From assembly GCF_014205225.1 (NCBI RefSeq), contig NZ_JACHNB010000001.1, positions 9,777,501-9,841,500 of the forward strand: 64,000 bases of DNA, written 5' to 3'. The notes under the pieces are model-generated. The model was not told where the DNA came from. It saw only the letters and a program-made list of their open reading frames with translations, and did no database searches. This document shows, piece by piece, positions 1 to 8,595 of the stretch. Source of the DNA: Actinoplanes octamycinicus (GTDB lineage Bacteria > Actinomycetota > Actinomycetes > Mycobacteriales > Micromonosporaceae). How positions within the stretch are numbered: position 1 is the first letter of the stretch; the number at the start of each line of letters is the position of its first letter. Position numbers and translations under genes: made by a program.

Positions 1-296
1 TAGTCGTGCGGGTCGATCTTCGGCCGCAGCTTCATTTCCTTGATGACGGTCTGCTGCTGGTTGCGCCGCGCTTCGCGGGCCTTCAGTGCGCTCTCGTACT
101 TGAACTTGCCGAAGTCCATGAGCTTGCACACCGGCGGCCGGGCCATCGGAGCAACCTCGACCAGGTCCAGGTCCACGTCCGCGGCCAGTTGGAGCGCGCG
201 CTCGAGCGGCACGATGCCGACCTGCTCACCCTCCGGACCGACCAGACGGACCTCACGAGCCCGGATCTGTTCGTTCACGCGTGGTTCGACGCTGAT
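1..296 (-). CDS. infC: Translation initiation factor IF-3 (5' part, runs off window)
   Basis: IF-3 binds the 30S subunit, keeps it apart from 50S and proofreads start-codon pairing. Only the first 98 codons are inside the window. They cover the N-terminal domain and the start of the linker helix: [36 protein letters not shown] and [16 protein letters not shown] are family signatures. The reading frame starts with ATC at 296-294, and no ATG, GTG or TTG fits better. A strong GGAGG lies just upstream (about 301-306 on the plus strand as cctcc). A non-canonical AUU/AUC start is the known basis of IF-3 autoregulation in enterobacteria, and the same logic may apply here. The upstream leader is structured. 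Confidence 0.93.
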   Translation of the reverse strand, partial: MSVEPRVNEQIRAREVRLVGPEGEQVGIVPLERALQLAADVDLDLVEVAPMARPPVCKLMDFGKFKYESALKAREARRNQQQTVIKEMKLRPKIDPHD

Positions 297-545
297 GGGG
301 CCTCCTCAGAACGTACCTACTTCTGCCAATGTCGGTCGGCCCCGAGTCACCGTCCCGCTGGACCACGGGACGGCCGGGAAAGCAGAAGACCTCGGCAACA
401 CGTCTGGCGTGCATGCCGAGGCCCGCTCGACCGGTCATCGGCGTCCCAAGGGAGGACGCACTCCGAACAGGGAATATTCCCCCGGACGGATGACCGGACC
501 CGGCCACAGTGAGTGACTCGGGTGGGAACCAGCGGGCTCCTCTTT
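297..545 (-). promoter_or_regulatory. Structured 5' leader and promoter region of infC
   Basis: No gene is supported here. On the minus strand the leader can form two 8-bp hairpins: CCTCGGCA (390-397) pairs with TGCCGAGG (414-421), and CCGTCCCG (350-357) with CGGGACGG (366-373). Further upstream is a perfect 12-bp palindrome GGGAATATTCCC at 470-481 that could be a promoter or regulator site. infC-rpmI-rplT operons are regulated through leader RNA in several phyla, so a regulatory role is plausible but not shown by sequence alone. Confidence 0.4.
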
Positions 546-547
546 CG

Positions 548-638
548 CGCCCAGCTCAGAGCTGGGCGTGGTCGACTGCCCGCAAGCTTACCAGGCCCCG
601 CATCAACCCTGATGCGGGGCCGCATCAGGGTTGATGCG
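548..638 (-). terminator. Hairpin cluster after the PH-domain gene
   Basis: There are three strong hairpins in 90 bases: CGCCCAGCTC/GAGCTGGGCG (548-557/559-568), an 11-bp perfect stem GCCCCGCATCA/TGATGCGGGGC (595-605/610-620, loop ACCC), and CGCATCA/TGATGCG (621-627/632-638). They lie downstream of the minus-strand hisE-hisG-PH genes and upstream of the infC leader, where a transcription end is expected. There is no clear U-run, which is common for actinobacterial terminators. Confidence 0.55.
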
Positions 639-674
639 CAGCCGGAGGTCCGGGTTGATGCGCAGCCGGAGGTC
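628..674. repeat. Two-copy 23-bp direct repeat
   Basis: A 23-bp unit beginning GGGTTGATGCGCAGCCGGAG occurs at 628-650 and again at 652-674, separated by one base. The first copy shares its left part with the hairpin arms at 621-638. No coding role is seen, apart from the second copy touching the end of the PH-domain gene. Confidence 0.7.
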
Positions 675-1143
675 AGGCCTCTTGCGAGGCCGAATGCAAA
701 GCCCGGAGCTTGCGTACGCCATCCACCGCGTAGTCCTTGTCGACCGCCTGCAGCGCGTGGATCGACACCTGCTCGTCGTCGAGCAGCTCCAGATGCGCCC
801 AGGCCGAGTTCCGGTCGAAGCGCACCGCGCGCACCACGGTCCACGGCAGGTCGTAGCCGCCCACCACGTTGCGCACGTGCACGCCCTGCTCGTCGGCGCG
901 GACCCGGGGCCGGCAGAAGGTCAGGATGCCCAGCCCGATCAGGATGCCCAGCCCGATCATGGCGGCCTGGTCACCCCGCTGGAAGCTGCCCGAGCCGACC
1001 TGGCCGGCGTTCTCGAAGCCGGCCTGGCCGTGCAGCCCGAAGCTGAGCACGGTGAAGAAGATCGCGACCGCGGCCGCCACCGGGGCGGCCACCAGGCGGA
1101 TCTTCTTGGGGCGGAACACGACGTCGGTCGTCATGACTGTCAT
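673..1143 (-). CDS. PH-domain-containing membrane protein
   Basis: A protein of about 156 aa with two predicted membrane helices (about residues 17-36 and 57-76), followed by a bacterial PH-like fold domain (RVRADEQGVHVRNVVGGYDL, then a WTVVRAVRFDR strand). Proteins of this type regularly follow hisG in actinobacteria; their function is not established. The ATG at 1143 overlaps the hisG TGA by one base, implying coupling. A GTG at 1146 and an ATG at 1134 are alternative starts. The gene ends just before a hairpin cluster, so it is probably the last gene of the hisE-hisG unit. Confidence 0.8.
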   Translation of the reverse strand: MTVMTTDVVFRPKKIRLVAAPVAAAVAIFFTVLSFGLHGQAGFENAGQVGSGSFQRGDQAAMIGLGILIGLGILTFCRPRVRADEQGVHVRNVVGGYDLPWTVVRAVRFDRNSAWAHLELLDDEQVSIHALQAVDKDYAVDGVRKLRALHSASQEA

Positions 1144-1985
1144 CACAACCTGCAGTTGGCGATATCGGTTACCAGGATCGCACGCGCGCCGAGCTCGTAC
1201 AGCTCGTCCATCACCCGGTGCACCTGACTGCGCTGGACCATCGCCTGCACGGCGACCCAGCCCTCCCGGTGCAGCGGGGAGACGGTCGGCGACTCGATCC
1301 CCGGGGTCAGCCCGGTGGCCTGCTCCAGCAGGTCGGCCCGGACGTCGTAGGCGAGCATCACGAAGTTGCGGGCGACCAGCACGCCGTTGAGCCGGCGCAG
1401 CAGCTGGGTGGCGGCGGCCGGCGGCTCGGCCTCCCGGCCGATCAGGACGGCCGACGAGCGCATCAGCGGCTCGCCGAGCGTGACCAGGCCGGCCTGGCGC
1501 AGCGTGGCGCCGGTCTCCACCACGTCGGCGATCAGGTCGGCGACGCCGAGCCGGACCGCGTTCTCCACCGCGCCGTCCAGGCGGACCACGTCCGCCTTCA
1601 GCTCGTGCTCGGTCAGGTAACTGCCGACCAGGCCGGGGAAGGCGGTGGCGATCCGCTTCCCGGCGATCTGGTCGACCGAGGTCAGCGTGCCGGCCGGGGC
1701 GGCCCAGCGGAACGTGGCCCCGCCGAAGTTCAGGTCGAGCAGCTCGGAGGCCGGCGCCCCGGAGTCGACCAGCAGGTCGCGGCCGGTGATGCCGAGATCC
1801 AGGTCACCCGAGGCGACGTACGTCGCGATGTCGCGCGGCCGCAGGTAGAAGAACTCGACGTTGTTGGCTTCGTCACGGCAGGCCAGGTCTTTGGGATCGG
1901 TGCGCTGACGGTAGCCGGCGTCCTTCAGCATCTGGGTGGCCGGCGCGGACAGGGTGCCCTTGTTCGGGATGGCGATGCGCAGCAT
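1143..1985 (-). CDS. hisG: ATP phosphoribosyltransferase
   Basis: Catalyses the first step of histidine synthesis, joining ATP and PRPP; cytoplasmic. The 280 aa length is that of the long, HisZ-independent form with a C-terminal ACT-like domain (about residues 205-280) that binds histidine for feedback control. Visible signatures are IPNKGTLS at the N-terminus, GDLDLGITGRDLLVDSG near residue 60-75 and the PRPP loop IADVVETGATLR near 155-166. The start ATG at 1985 has AAGGAG eight to nine bases upstream. It follows hisE by 44 bases and overlaps the downstream PH-domain gene. Confidence 0.97.
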   Translation of the reverse strand: MLRIAIPNKGTLSAPATQMLKDAGYRQRTDPKDLACRDEANNVEFFYLRPRDIATYVASGDLDLGITGRDLLVDSGAPASELLDLNFGGATFRWAAPAGTLTSVDQIAGKRIATAFPGLVGSYLTEHELKADVVRLDGAVENAVRLGVADLIADVVETGATLRQAGLVTLGEPLMRSSAVLIGREAEPPAAATQLLRRLNGVLVARNFVMLAYDVRADLLEQATGLTPGIESPTVSPLHREGWVAVQAMVQRSQVHRVMDELYELGARAILVTDIANCRL

Positions 1986-2029
1986 TGACGTGCTCCTTCA
2001 CTCTTCGACGGACGGACCGGGGCCGCACG

Positions 2030-2293
2030 TCAGAGATGTCGGTACACGTCCTTGAGCTCGAGTCCGGTGGCGATCATCAGGACCTGTGCCTGGTAGAACA
2101 GCTGGGAGATCTCCTCGGCGGCGCGTTCCGGACCCTCGTGCTCGGCGGCCATCCAGGACTCGGCCGCCTCTTCGACGACCTTCTTCCCGATGAAGTGGAC
2201 ACCTCGTTGAAGGGCGTCGACCGTGCCCGAACCGGGGGTCTGTTCCGCCGCCTTGCGCTGCAACTCGGCAAACAGTTCTTCGAACGTCTTCAC
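2030..2293 (-). CDS. hisE: Phosphoribosyl-ATP pyrophosphatase
   Basis: Hydrolyses phosphoribosyl-ATP to phosphoribosyl-AMP, the second histidine step. 87 aa, the normal length of the stand-alone all-alpha MazG-like HisE. The metal-binding acidic cluster is visible in [15 protein letters not shown], and [13 protein letters not shown] is typical of the C-terminal helix. GTG start at 2293. It is the first gene of the hisE-hisG-PH run, and its promoter must lie in the 77-bp gap shared with the divergent ABC importer gene. In many actinobacteria hisE directly follows ribH; here the importer genes separate them. Confidence 0.95.
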   Translation of the reverse strand: MKTFEELFAELQRKAAEQTPGSGTVDALQRGVHFIGKKVVEEAAESWMAAEHEGPERAAEEISQLFYQAQVLMIATGLELKDVYRHL

Positions 2294-2370
2294 GGGAGAC
2301 GATTGTTGCAGCTCATTACGGTCTGACGACGAACGCCCCCAGCCCGTGGGACGTCTTTTAAGCTCCCCGC

Positions 2371-3243
2371 ATGGTCAGCCGTCTCACCCCCCTCCTCGTG
2401 GGTGGCGCCGCACTGGCGCTCGCCACTGTCACGGCCTGTTCCCCGGTCGAGGACGACAGCACCTCCGGCGCATCCCCCTCCTCCTCCGCGGCGGACGCCT
2501 GTCCGTCCGGCTCCCTCGGCACCGTCGCCGCGGGCAAACTCACCATCGGCACCGACGACCCGGCGTACGAGCCCTGGTTCTCCGACAGCAAGCCGGCCAA
2601 CGGGAAGGGCTTCGAGTCCGCGGTGGCCTACCAGGTCGCCGAGCGGCTCGGGTACTCGAAGGACAACGTGGTCTGGACGGCGGTGACGTTCAACAACGCG
2701 ATCGCCCCCGGGCCCAAGGCGTTCGACTTCGACATCAACCAGTTCTCCATCACCGACGAGCGCAAGCAGGCGGTGGACTTCTCCTCGCCGTACTACCTGG
2801 TCCGGCAGACGGTGATCACGACGAAGAAGTCGAAGATCGCCGGCGCCAAGTCGCTGGCCGACCTGACCGGGGCGAAACTCGGCGCCCAGGTCGGCACCAC
2901 CAGCTACCAGGCGATCACCGACATCATCAAGCCGACCACCAAGCCGTCGGTGTTCAACAACAACGACGACGCCAAGAAGGCGCTGGAGAACGGCACCGTC
3001 GACGGCATCGTGGTGGACCTGCCGACCGCGTTCTACATGACCGGCGCCGAGCTGAAGGACGGCGTGATCGTCGGCCAGCTGCCGCAGGTCGGCGTGCCCG
3101 AGCAGTTCGGCCTGGTGCTGGACAAGGGCTCGAAGCTGACCGGCTGCGTCAGCCAGGCGGTCGACCAGCTGCGTCAGGACGGCACCCTCGCGGTGCTGGA
3201 GAAGACCTGGCTGTCCGACTCCGGGGCGCCCGAGCTCAAGTGA
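2371..3243 (+). CDS. Amino-acid-type ABC transporter substrate-binding lipoprotein
   Basis: A lipoprotein of 290 aa. The signal peptide (residues 1-22) ends in the lipobox VTAC with Cys23 as the lipidation site, then an acidic Ser-rich linker. The mature part is a family 3 solute-binding domain, shown by [30 protein letters not shown] and [20 protein letters not shown]. It should capture a polar amino acid or similar small polar solute outside the membrane and pass it to the permease encoded next. The substrate cannot be read from the sequence. Its stop overlaps the permease GTG (GTGA), so the two are coupled. Confidence 0.9.
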   Translation: MVSRLTPLLVGGAALALATVTACSPVEDDSTSGASPSSSAADACPSGSLGTVAAGKLTIGTDDPAYEPWFSDSKPANGKGFESAVAYQVAERLGYSKDNVVWTAVTFNNAIAPGPKAFDFDINQFSITDERKQAVDFSSPYYLVRQTVITTKKSKIAGAKSLADLTGAKLGAQVGTTSYQAITDIIKPTTKPSVFNNNDDAKKALENGTVDGIVVDLPTAFYMTGAELKDGVIVGQLPQVGVPEQFGLVLDKGSKLTGCVSQAVDQLRQDGTLAVLEKTWLSDSGAPELK

Positions 3244-4079
3244 CCCACGCACCAAGTCAGCGGCAGCGCGAGCGGATCGCCTACCGTCGCCGGCAGGCGA
3301 TCCGCTCGGTCCTGCTCGCCGCGCTGTCCACCGCGGTCGCCGGCACGCTGCTCGCGGTCGGCGTGACCGGGGCGCCCGGCTGGCCGCGGGTCAAGGAGTC
3401 GTTCTTCAACGGGGACGTCGCCGTGGCGTACTTCCCGTCCGTGCTGGACGGGTTCTGGCTCAACGTCCGGCTGTTCCTGGTGTGCGCGCCGGTGGCGCTC
3501 GCGCTCGGGCTGCTGATCGCGGTGCTGCGCACGCTGCGCGGGCCGGTCACCTTCCCGGTCCGGGCGCTGACCGCCGGGTACACCTACTCGTTCCGCGGGC
3601 TGCCGCTGATCATCGCGATCTACCTGTTCGCCTTCGGCATCCCCGGGCTGCGGCTGCAGGGCACCCCGGACGTGGTGGTGCTGGGCGGGGCGGCCATCGT
3701 GATCACCTACGGGGCGTACCTGGCCGAGGTGTTCCGGGCCGGGATCGAGTCGGTGCATCCCAGCCAGGTCGCGGCGGCCCGGTCGCTGGGCCTGAGCCAC
3801 CGGCAGGCGATGCGCCATGTGGTGCTCCCGCAGGCGGTCCGCCGGGTCACCCCGCCGCTGCTCAACGACATCGTGGCGCTGCAGAAGGACGTCGGGCTGA
3901 TCTCCCTGGCCGGGCCGGTCGACGCGATCCGGGCGGCCCAGATCGGGGTGGCCAAGAGCGGCAACTTCACCCCGTACGTGGTGGCCGCGGTGCTCTTCAT
4001 CCTGCTCGCCCTGCCGCTGATCGCGATCACCGACCGGGTGACGCTGCGCGCGGCCCGAGCCCAGAACGCGGGGGCCTGA
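3240..4079 (+). CDS. Polar amino acid ABC transporter permease
   Basis: An integral membrane subunit of 279 aa (HisM/GlnP type). A long first periplasmic segment precedes the permease core, which has five or more hydrophobic helices. The cytoplasmic EAA loop AAARSLGLSHRQAMRHVVLP contacts the ATPase. The frame is open far upstream, but GTG at 3240 is chosen because it overlaps the stop of the binding-protein gene and gives a normal family length. The ATPase gene begins two bases after the stop. A single permease implies a homodimeric channel. Confidence 0.9.
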   Translation: MTHAPSQRQRERIAYRRRQAIRSVLLAALSTAVAGTLLAVGVTGAPGWPRVKESFFNGDVAVAYFPSVLDGFWLNVRLFLVCAPVALALGLLIAVLRTLRGPVTFPVRALTAGYTYSFRGLPLIIAIYLFAFGIPGLRLQGTPDVVVLGGAAIVITYGAYLAEVFRAGIESVHPSQVAAARSLGLSHRQAMRHVVLPQAVRRVTPPLLNDIVALQKDVGLISLAGPVDAIRAAQIGVAKSGNFTPYVVAAVLFILLALPLIAITDRVTLRAARAQNAGA

Positions 4080-4080
4080 C

Positions 4081-4821
4081 GTGGTGCTCTCCTGCCGGAA
4101 CGTCCGGAAGGTCTTCGGCGACCAGGTGGTGCTCGACGACCTCAGCCTGGACGTCGGTGAGCACGAGGTGGTGGCGCTGATCGGCGCCTCCGGCTCGGGC
4201 AAGTCGACGCTGCTGCGCTGCGTGAACCTGCTCACCGAGATCGACGACGGGACCATCCACCTGGACGGCGACGAGATCACCGACCCCCGGGCGGACGCCG
4301 ACCGGGTACGGCAGCGGATCGGGCTGGTCTTCCAGTCCTACAACCTGTTCCCGCACATGACGGTGCTGGACAACATCACGCTGGCGCCCACCCGCGTCCA
4401 CAAGAAGTCTTCGGCGGACGCGCGGGACGAAGCGGTCCGGTGGCTGGAGCGGGTCGGTCTGGCGGACAAGGCGAAGGCCTATCCGGACCGGCTCTCCGGC
4501 GGCCAGCAGCAGCGGGTCGCGATCGTCCGGGCGCTGGTCAACAGTCCACGGCTGCTGCTGCTCGACGAGGTCACCTCGGCGCTCGACCCGGAGCTGGTCG
4601 GCGAGGTGCTCACCATGATCCGCGACCTCAAGGGCGAGGGGATGACCATGGTGCTGGCCACCCACGAGATGGGTTTCGCCAAGCAGGTCGCCGACCGGGT
4701 GGCTTTCCTGGACGGCGGCCGGGTCCTCGAGCAGGGGCCGCCCGAGCAGGTGCTGGGCGACCCCGTCGAAGCGCGGACCAGGCAGTTCCTGGCCCGGATC
4801 ATCGAAGCCGGACGGCTCTGA
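4081..4821 (+). CDS. Polar amino acid ABC transporter ATP-binding protein
   Basis: An ATPase of 246 aa, the standard GlnQ/HisP length. Walker A is GASGSGKST, the Q-loop is VFQSYNLFPHMTV, the ABC signature is LSGGQQQR, Walker B is LLLLDEVTSALDPE, and the switch histidine is in ATHEMGFA. It powers uptake through the permease encoded immediately upstream. GTG start at 4081. Its stop is only three bases from the stop of ribH on the other strand, so the transporter operon and the riboflavin operon converge here without room for a separate terminator. Confidence 0.95.
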   Translation: MVLSCRNVRKVFGDQVVLDDLSLDVGEHEVVALIGASGSGKSTLLRCVNLLTEIDDGTIHLDGDEITDPRADADRVRQRIGLVFQSYNLFPHMTVLDNITLAPTRVHKKSSADARDEAVRWLERVGLADKAKAYPDRLSGGQQQRVAIVRALVNSPRLLLLDEVTSALDPELVGEVLTMIRDLKGEGMTMVLATHEMGFAKQVADRVAFLDGGRVLEQGPPEQVLGDPVEARTRQFLARIIEAGRL

Positions 4822-4824
4822 GAG

Positions 4825-5301
4825 CTAGTCCTTCTCGATCTCGCGGATGGCGAGCACGGCGTCGAGCACGGCGACCGTGCTCTGCCAGCCCTTGTCCTCG
4901 ATCGAGTCCTCCAGGCCGGCCCGGTCCCGGGCCTGGCCGAGGCTCTGCACGGTGAGCACGCCGTGCGCGACCGGGGTCCGCTCGTCCAGCGCGACCCGGG
5001 TCAGGCCGGCCGTGACCGCGTCGCAGACGTACTCGAAGTGCTGGGTCTCGCCCTTGATCACCACGCCGAGGGCAACCACCGCGTCACAGCGTCTCGCCAG
5101 CGCCTGAGCGACCACCGGCAGCTCGACCGAGCCGGCCACGCGCGCGACGACGACGTCCGTGACGCCGCACGCCTCGGCGGCCGCCCGGGCCCGCTCCACC
5201 ATGTGGTCGACCAGGTCGTTGTGCCAGCGTGAGCCGACGATGCCGAGCCGCAGCCCGGCCGCGTCGACGGGCTGTGTGTGCGGATCACCGAAGCCGGCCA
5301 T
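4825..5301 (-). CDS. ribH: 6,7-dimethyl-8-ribityllumazine synthase
   Basis: Condenses 5-amino-6-ribitylamino-uracil with dihydroxybutanone phosphate to make lumazine, the direct precursor of riboflavin. 158 aa, normal length. Recognisable segments are LGIVGSRWHNDLVDHMVERA near the N-terminus, VARVAGSVELPVVAQALAR and ALGVVIKGETQHFEYVCDAV, which carries the catalytic His region. It is the last gene of the FMN-riboswitch-controlled rib operon, 46 bases after ribBA. Subunits of this family form pentamers or icosahedral shells. Confidence 0.97.
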   Translation of the reverse strand: MAGFGDPHTQPVDAAGLRLGIVGSRWHNDLVDHMVERARAAAEACGVTDVVVARVAGSVELPVVAQALARRCDAVVALGVVIKGETQHFEYVCDAVTAGLTRVALDERTPVAHGVLTVQSLGQARDRAGLEDSIEDKGWQSTVAVLDAVLAIREIEKD

Positions 5302-5347
5302 CTGAACCCCCCTTTTCCGTCATCTTCGCCCCTGGGTGAAGCGCTGG

Positions 5348-6548
<1,201 letters not shown>

Positions 6549-6556
<8 letters not shown>

Positions 6557-7148
6557 TGCGGCTCCCCAGCATCTTCTCGACGTACTTGGCGATCACGTCG
6601 ACCTCGAGGTTGACCGGCTCGCCGATGGCCTTGCTGCCCAGCACGGTGTGCTTGGAGGTGGCCGGGATCATCCCGACCGAGAACGTGTCGTCGGTGACCG
6701 CCATGACGGTCAGCGAGACGCCGTCGACCGTGATCGAGCCCTTCTCGACCACGTATTTCGCCAGCTCGGCGGGGAGCGAGAAGGTGACGATCTCCCACTG
6801 GTCGGCCGGCTCCCGGCTGACCACCCGGGCCACCCCGTCGACGTGGCCCTGCACCAGGTGGCCGCCGAGGCGGCTGCCCAGCGCGGCGGCCCGCTCCAGG
6901 TTCACGTTGCTGCCGACCCGCAGCGCGCCCAGCGACGAACGCCGCAGCGTCTCGCCCATCACGTCGGCGGTGAACACCCCGTCCACGTTGTCGATGACGG
7001 TGAGACAGACGCCGTTGACGGAGATCGAATCGCCGTCGCGGGCGTCCGAGGTGACCAGGGGACCCTTGACCGCGATCACGGCGGAGTCCGCACTGCCCTC
7101 GGTGAGCCGGACGATCTCACCCAACTCTTCGACGATGCCGGTGAACAT
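6549..7148 (-). CDS. ribE: Riboflavin synthase, alpha chain
   Basis: Dismutates two lumazine molecules to riboflavin. 199 aa with the two tandem lumazine-binding barrels expected for the family. The start [12 protein letters not shown] is diagnostic, and each half has an N-G-V-C/S-L-T type segment ([12 protein letters not shown] in the first, [12 protein letters not shown] in the second). It lies four bases after ribD and overlaps ribBA, so the three upstream rib genes are tightly coupled. Confidence 0.97.
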
Positions 7149-7152
7149 AGGC

Positions 7153-8208
7153 TCAGTTCTCCTTTTGGCGGAGCGTGGCGGTGAAGCGCAGGTCGCCCCC
7201 GATCTGCGCGATGTCGGTGAAGTCGAGCTCCAGGGCCTCGGCGATGGTGCCGACCCCGGCGTCGACCAGGGCGGACCGTCCGGCGCCGAGCAGTTTCGGC
7301 GCGACGTAGCCGATCACCCGGTCGACCAGGCCGGCCGCGAGGAACGCGCCGGCCAGCGTCGGGCCGCCCTCCAGAAGAACGTTGCGGATGCCCCGGTCGT
7401 ACAGCTCGGTGAGCATCGCGTGCAGATCGACCCGGCCGTCCGGCCCCTGACCGGTCTCGGCGGTGGTGACGATCCAGGTCGGCGCGGCCGCGTCGCGGAC
7501 CCGGGCGCCGGCCGGGGTCCGCCCGTGCGAGTCGACCACCACGCGCAGCGGCTGCTTGATCGCCAGCGAGCCGTCCCGCAGGTCGCGGACGGTCAGCTGC
7601 GGGTCGTCGGCGACCACCGTGCCGACCCCGGCCACGATCGCGTCGACCGTGCTGCGCAGCACGTGCACGTCGAAGCGCGACTCGCTGGAGCTGACCCACT
7701 GGCTGGTCCCGTCCGCGGCGGCCGAGCGGCCGTCCAGGGTGGCGGCGAATTTCCAGGTCACGAACGGGCGGCCGCGGCGCACGGCGGTCAGCCAGGCGAT
7801 GTTGCCCAGCTCGGCCTCGGCGCGGCGGACGCCGGTCTCCACTTGCAGGCCGGCCGCGCGCAGGGTGGCGGCGCCGCCGGAGGCCACCGGGTTCGGGTCG
7901 TCGACGGCGATCACCACGCGGCGCAGCCCGGCCTGGATCAGCGCCTCCGAGCACGGGCCGGTCCGGCCGGTGTGGTTGCACGGCTCCAGGGTGACCACGC
8001 AGGTGCCGCCGCGGGCCCGCTCGCCGGCCTGGGCGAGCGCGACGATCTCGGCGTGCGGGCCACCCGCGTACGCGTGGAAGCCCTCGCCGACCACCGAGCC
8101 GTCCGGGCCCAGCAGCAGGCAGCCGACCACCGGGTTGGGGCTGGTCGTGCCGAGGCCCCGGGCGGCCAGCGCGATCGCGCGGCGCATCGCCTCGTCCTCG
8201 GTCACCAT
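7153..8208 (-). CDS. ribD: Bifunctional diaminohydroxyphosphoribosylaminopyrimidine deaminase / reductase
   Basis: Performs the deamination and side-chain reduction after GTP cyclohydrolase II. 351 aa. The N-terminal deaminase has the zinc site HAEIVAL with PCNHTGRTGPC. The C-terminal dihydrofolate-reductase-like half has TWKFAATLDGRSAA and LLEGGPTLAGAFL. The open frame extends further upstream, but ATG at 8208 is chosen: it begins MVTEDEAMRRAI as in homologues and has GAGAGGGA upstream. The upstream extension would run into the riboswitch. First gene of the rib operon. Confidence 0.95.
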   Translation of the reverse strand: MVTEDEAMRRAIALAARGLGTTSPNPVVGCLLLGPDGSVVGEGFHAYAGGPHAEIVALAQAGERARGGTCVVTLEPCNHTGRTGPCSEALIQAGLRRVVIAVDDPNPVASGGAATLRAAGLQVETGVRRAEAELGNIAWLTAVRRGRPFVTWKFAATLDGRSAAADGTSQWVSSSESRFDVHVLRSTVDAIVAGVGTVVADDPQLTVRDLRDGSLAIKQPLRVVVDSHGRTPAGARVRDAAAPTWIVTTAETGQGPDGRVDLHAMLTELYDRGIRNVLLEGGPTLAGAFLAAGLVDRVIGYVAPKLLGAGRSALVDAGVGTIAEALELDFTDIAQIGGDLRFTATLRQKEN

Positions 8209-8269
8209 CGCTGCGACGTCCCTCTCACGCGGTCGGATCACGCGCGACAGGCAACGGGAGAAACGCCAA

Positions 8270-8344
8270 GAATCGGACACCGAGGGTACGCTTCGCGCAC
8301 CCCGGCCGGATGCGGCCCTCACTGAGGGCACACCCGTCCGATTC
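8270..8344 (-). promoter_or_regulatory. Probable expression platform of the FMN riboswitch
   Basis: A 9-bp perfect long-range stem, GAATCGGAC (8270-8278) with GTCCGATTC (8336-8344), starts three bases after the aptamer P1 helix and encloses smaller hairpins. These include GCCCTC/GAGGGC near 8315-8329 and GGCCG/CGGCC near 8302-8315. The stem ends about 60 bases before the ribD start. It could act as a terminator or alternative fold; there is no clear U-run, so translational or Rho-linked control is also possible. Confidence 0.5.
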
Positions 8345-8346
8345 CG

Positions 8347-8533
8347 CGCGCTGTCTCCCATCCGGACTGTCTGACCAGGCATGTCGCCTGATCAACCGTC
8401 GGCCCCGGAGTCTCACCAGGTCCACCGGCCGTCGTGGTACGGACGTCCGGGTCGCGGGCTTACCGCCGCGCTGGCCAGGGGCCAGGCAACGGATCACCGC
8501 CGGTTCGGAATTTCACCGAGTCCCGCCAGCGCG
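8347..8533 (-). ncRNA. FMN riboswitch aptamer (RFN element)
   Basis: The minus strand carries the conserved RFN core. It shows GGTGAAATTCC and ACCGGCGGTGATCC near the 5' side (around 8490-8519), AGCCCGCGA in the middle (around 8451-8460), and AGTCCGGATGGGAGACAGCG at the 3' side (around 8350-8370). The terminal P1 helix can be drawn from CGCGCTG (8527-8533 complement) and CAGCGCG (8347-8353 complement). It precedes ribD, so FMN should repress the rib operon. The promoter is not clear: only about 60 bases separate the aptamer from the preceding aminotransferase gene. Confidence 0.95.
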
Positions 8534-8595
8534 TGGTGGGTTACCCCCGAGTCTTGCACGCGCCGGCGGATTTGCCACCCCGGGCGCGAGGGATC

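Noticed and set aside
2223..3239. Upstream extension of the ABC permease frame
   Set aside because: It overlaps the substrate-binding protein gene in another frame and reads as Arg/Gly-rich noise; GTG 3240 gives the normal permease.
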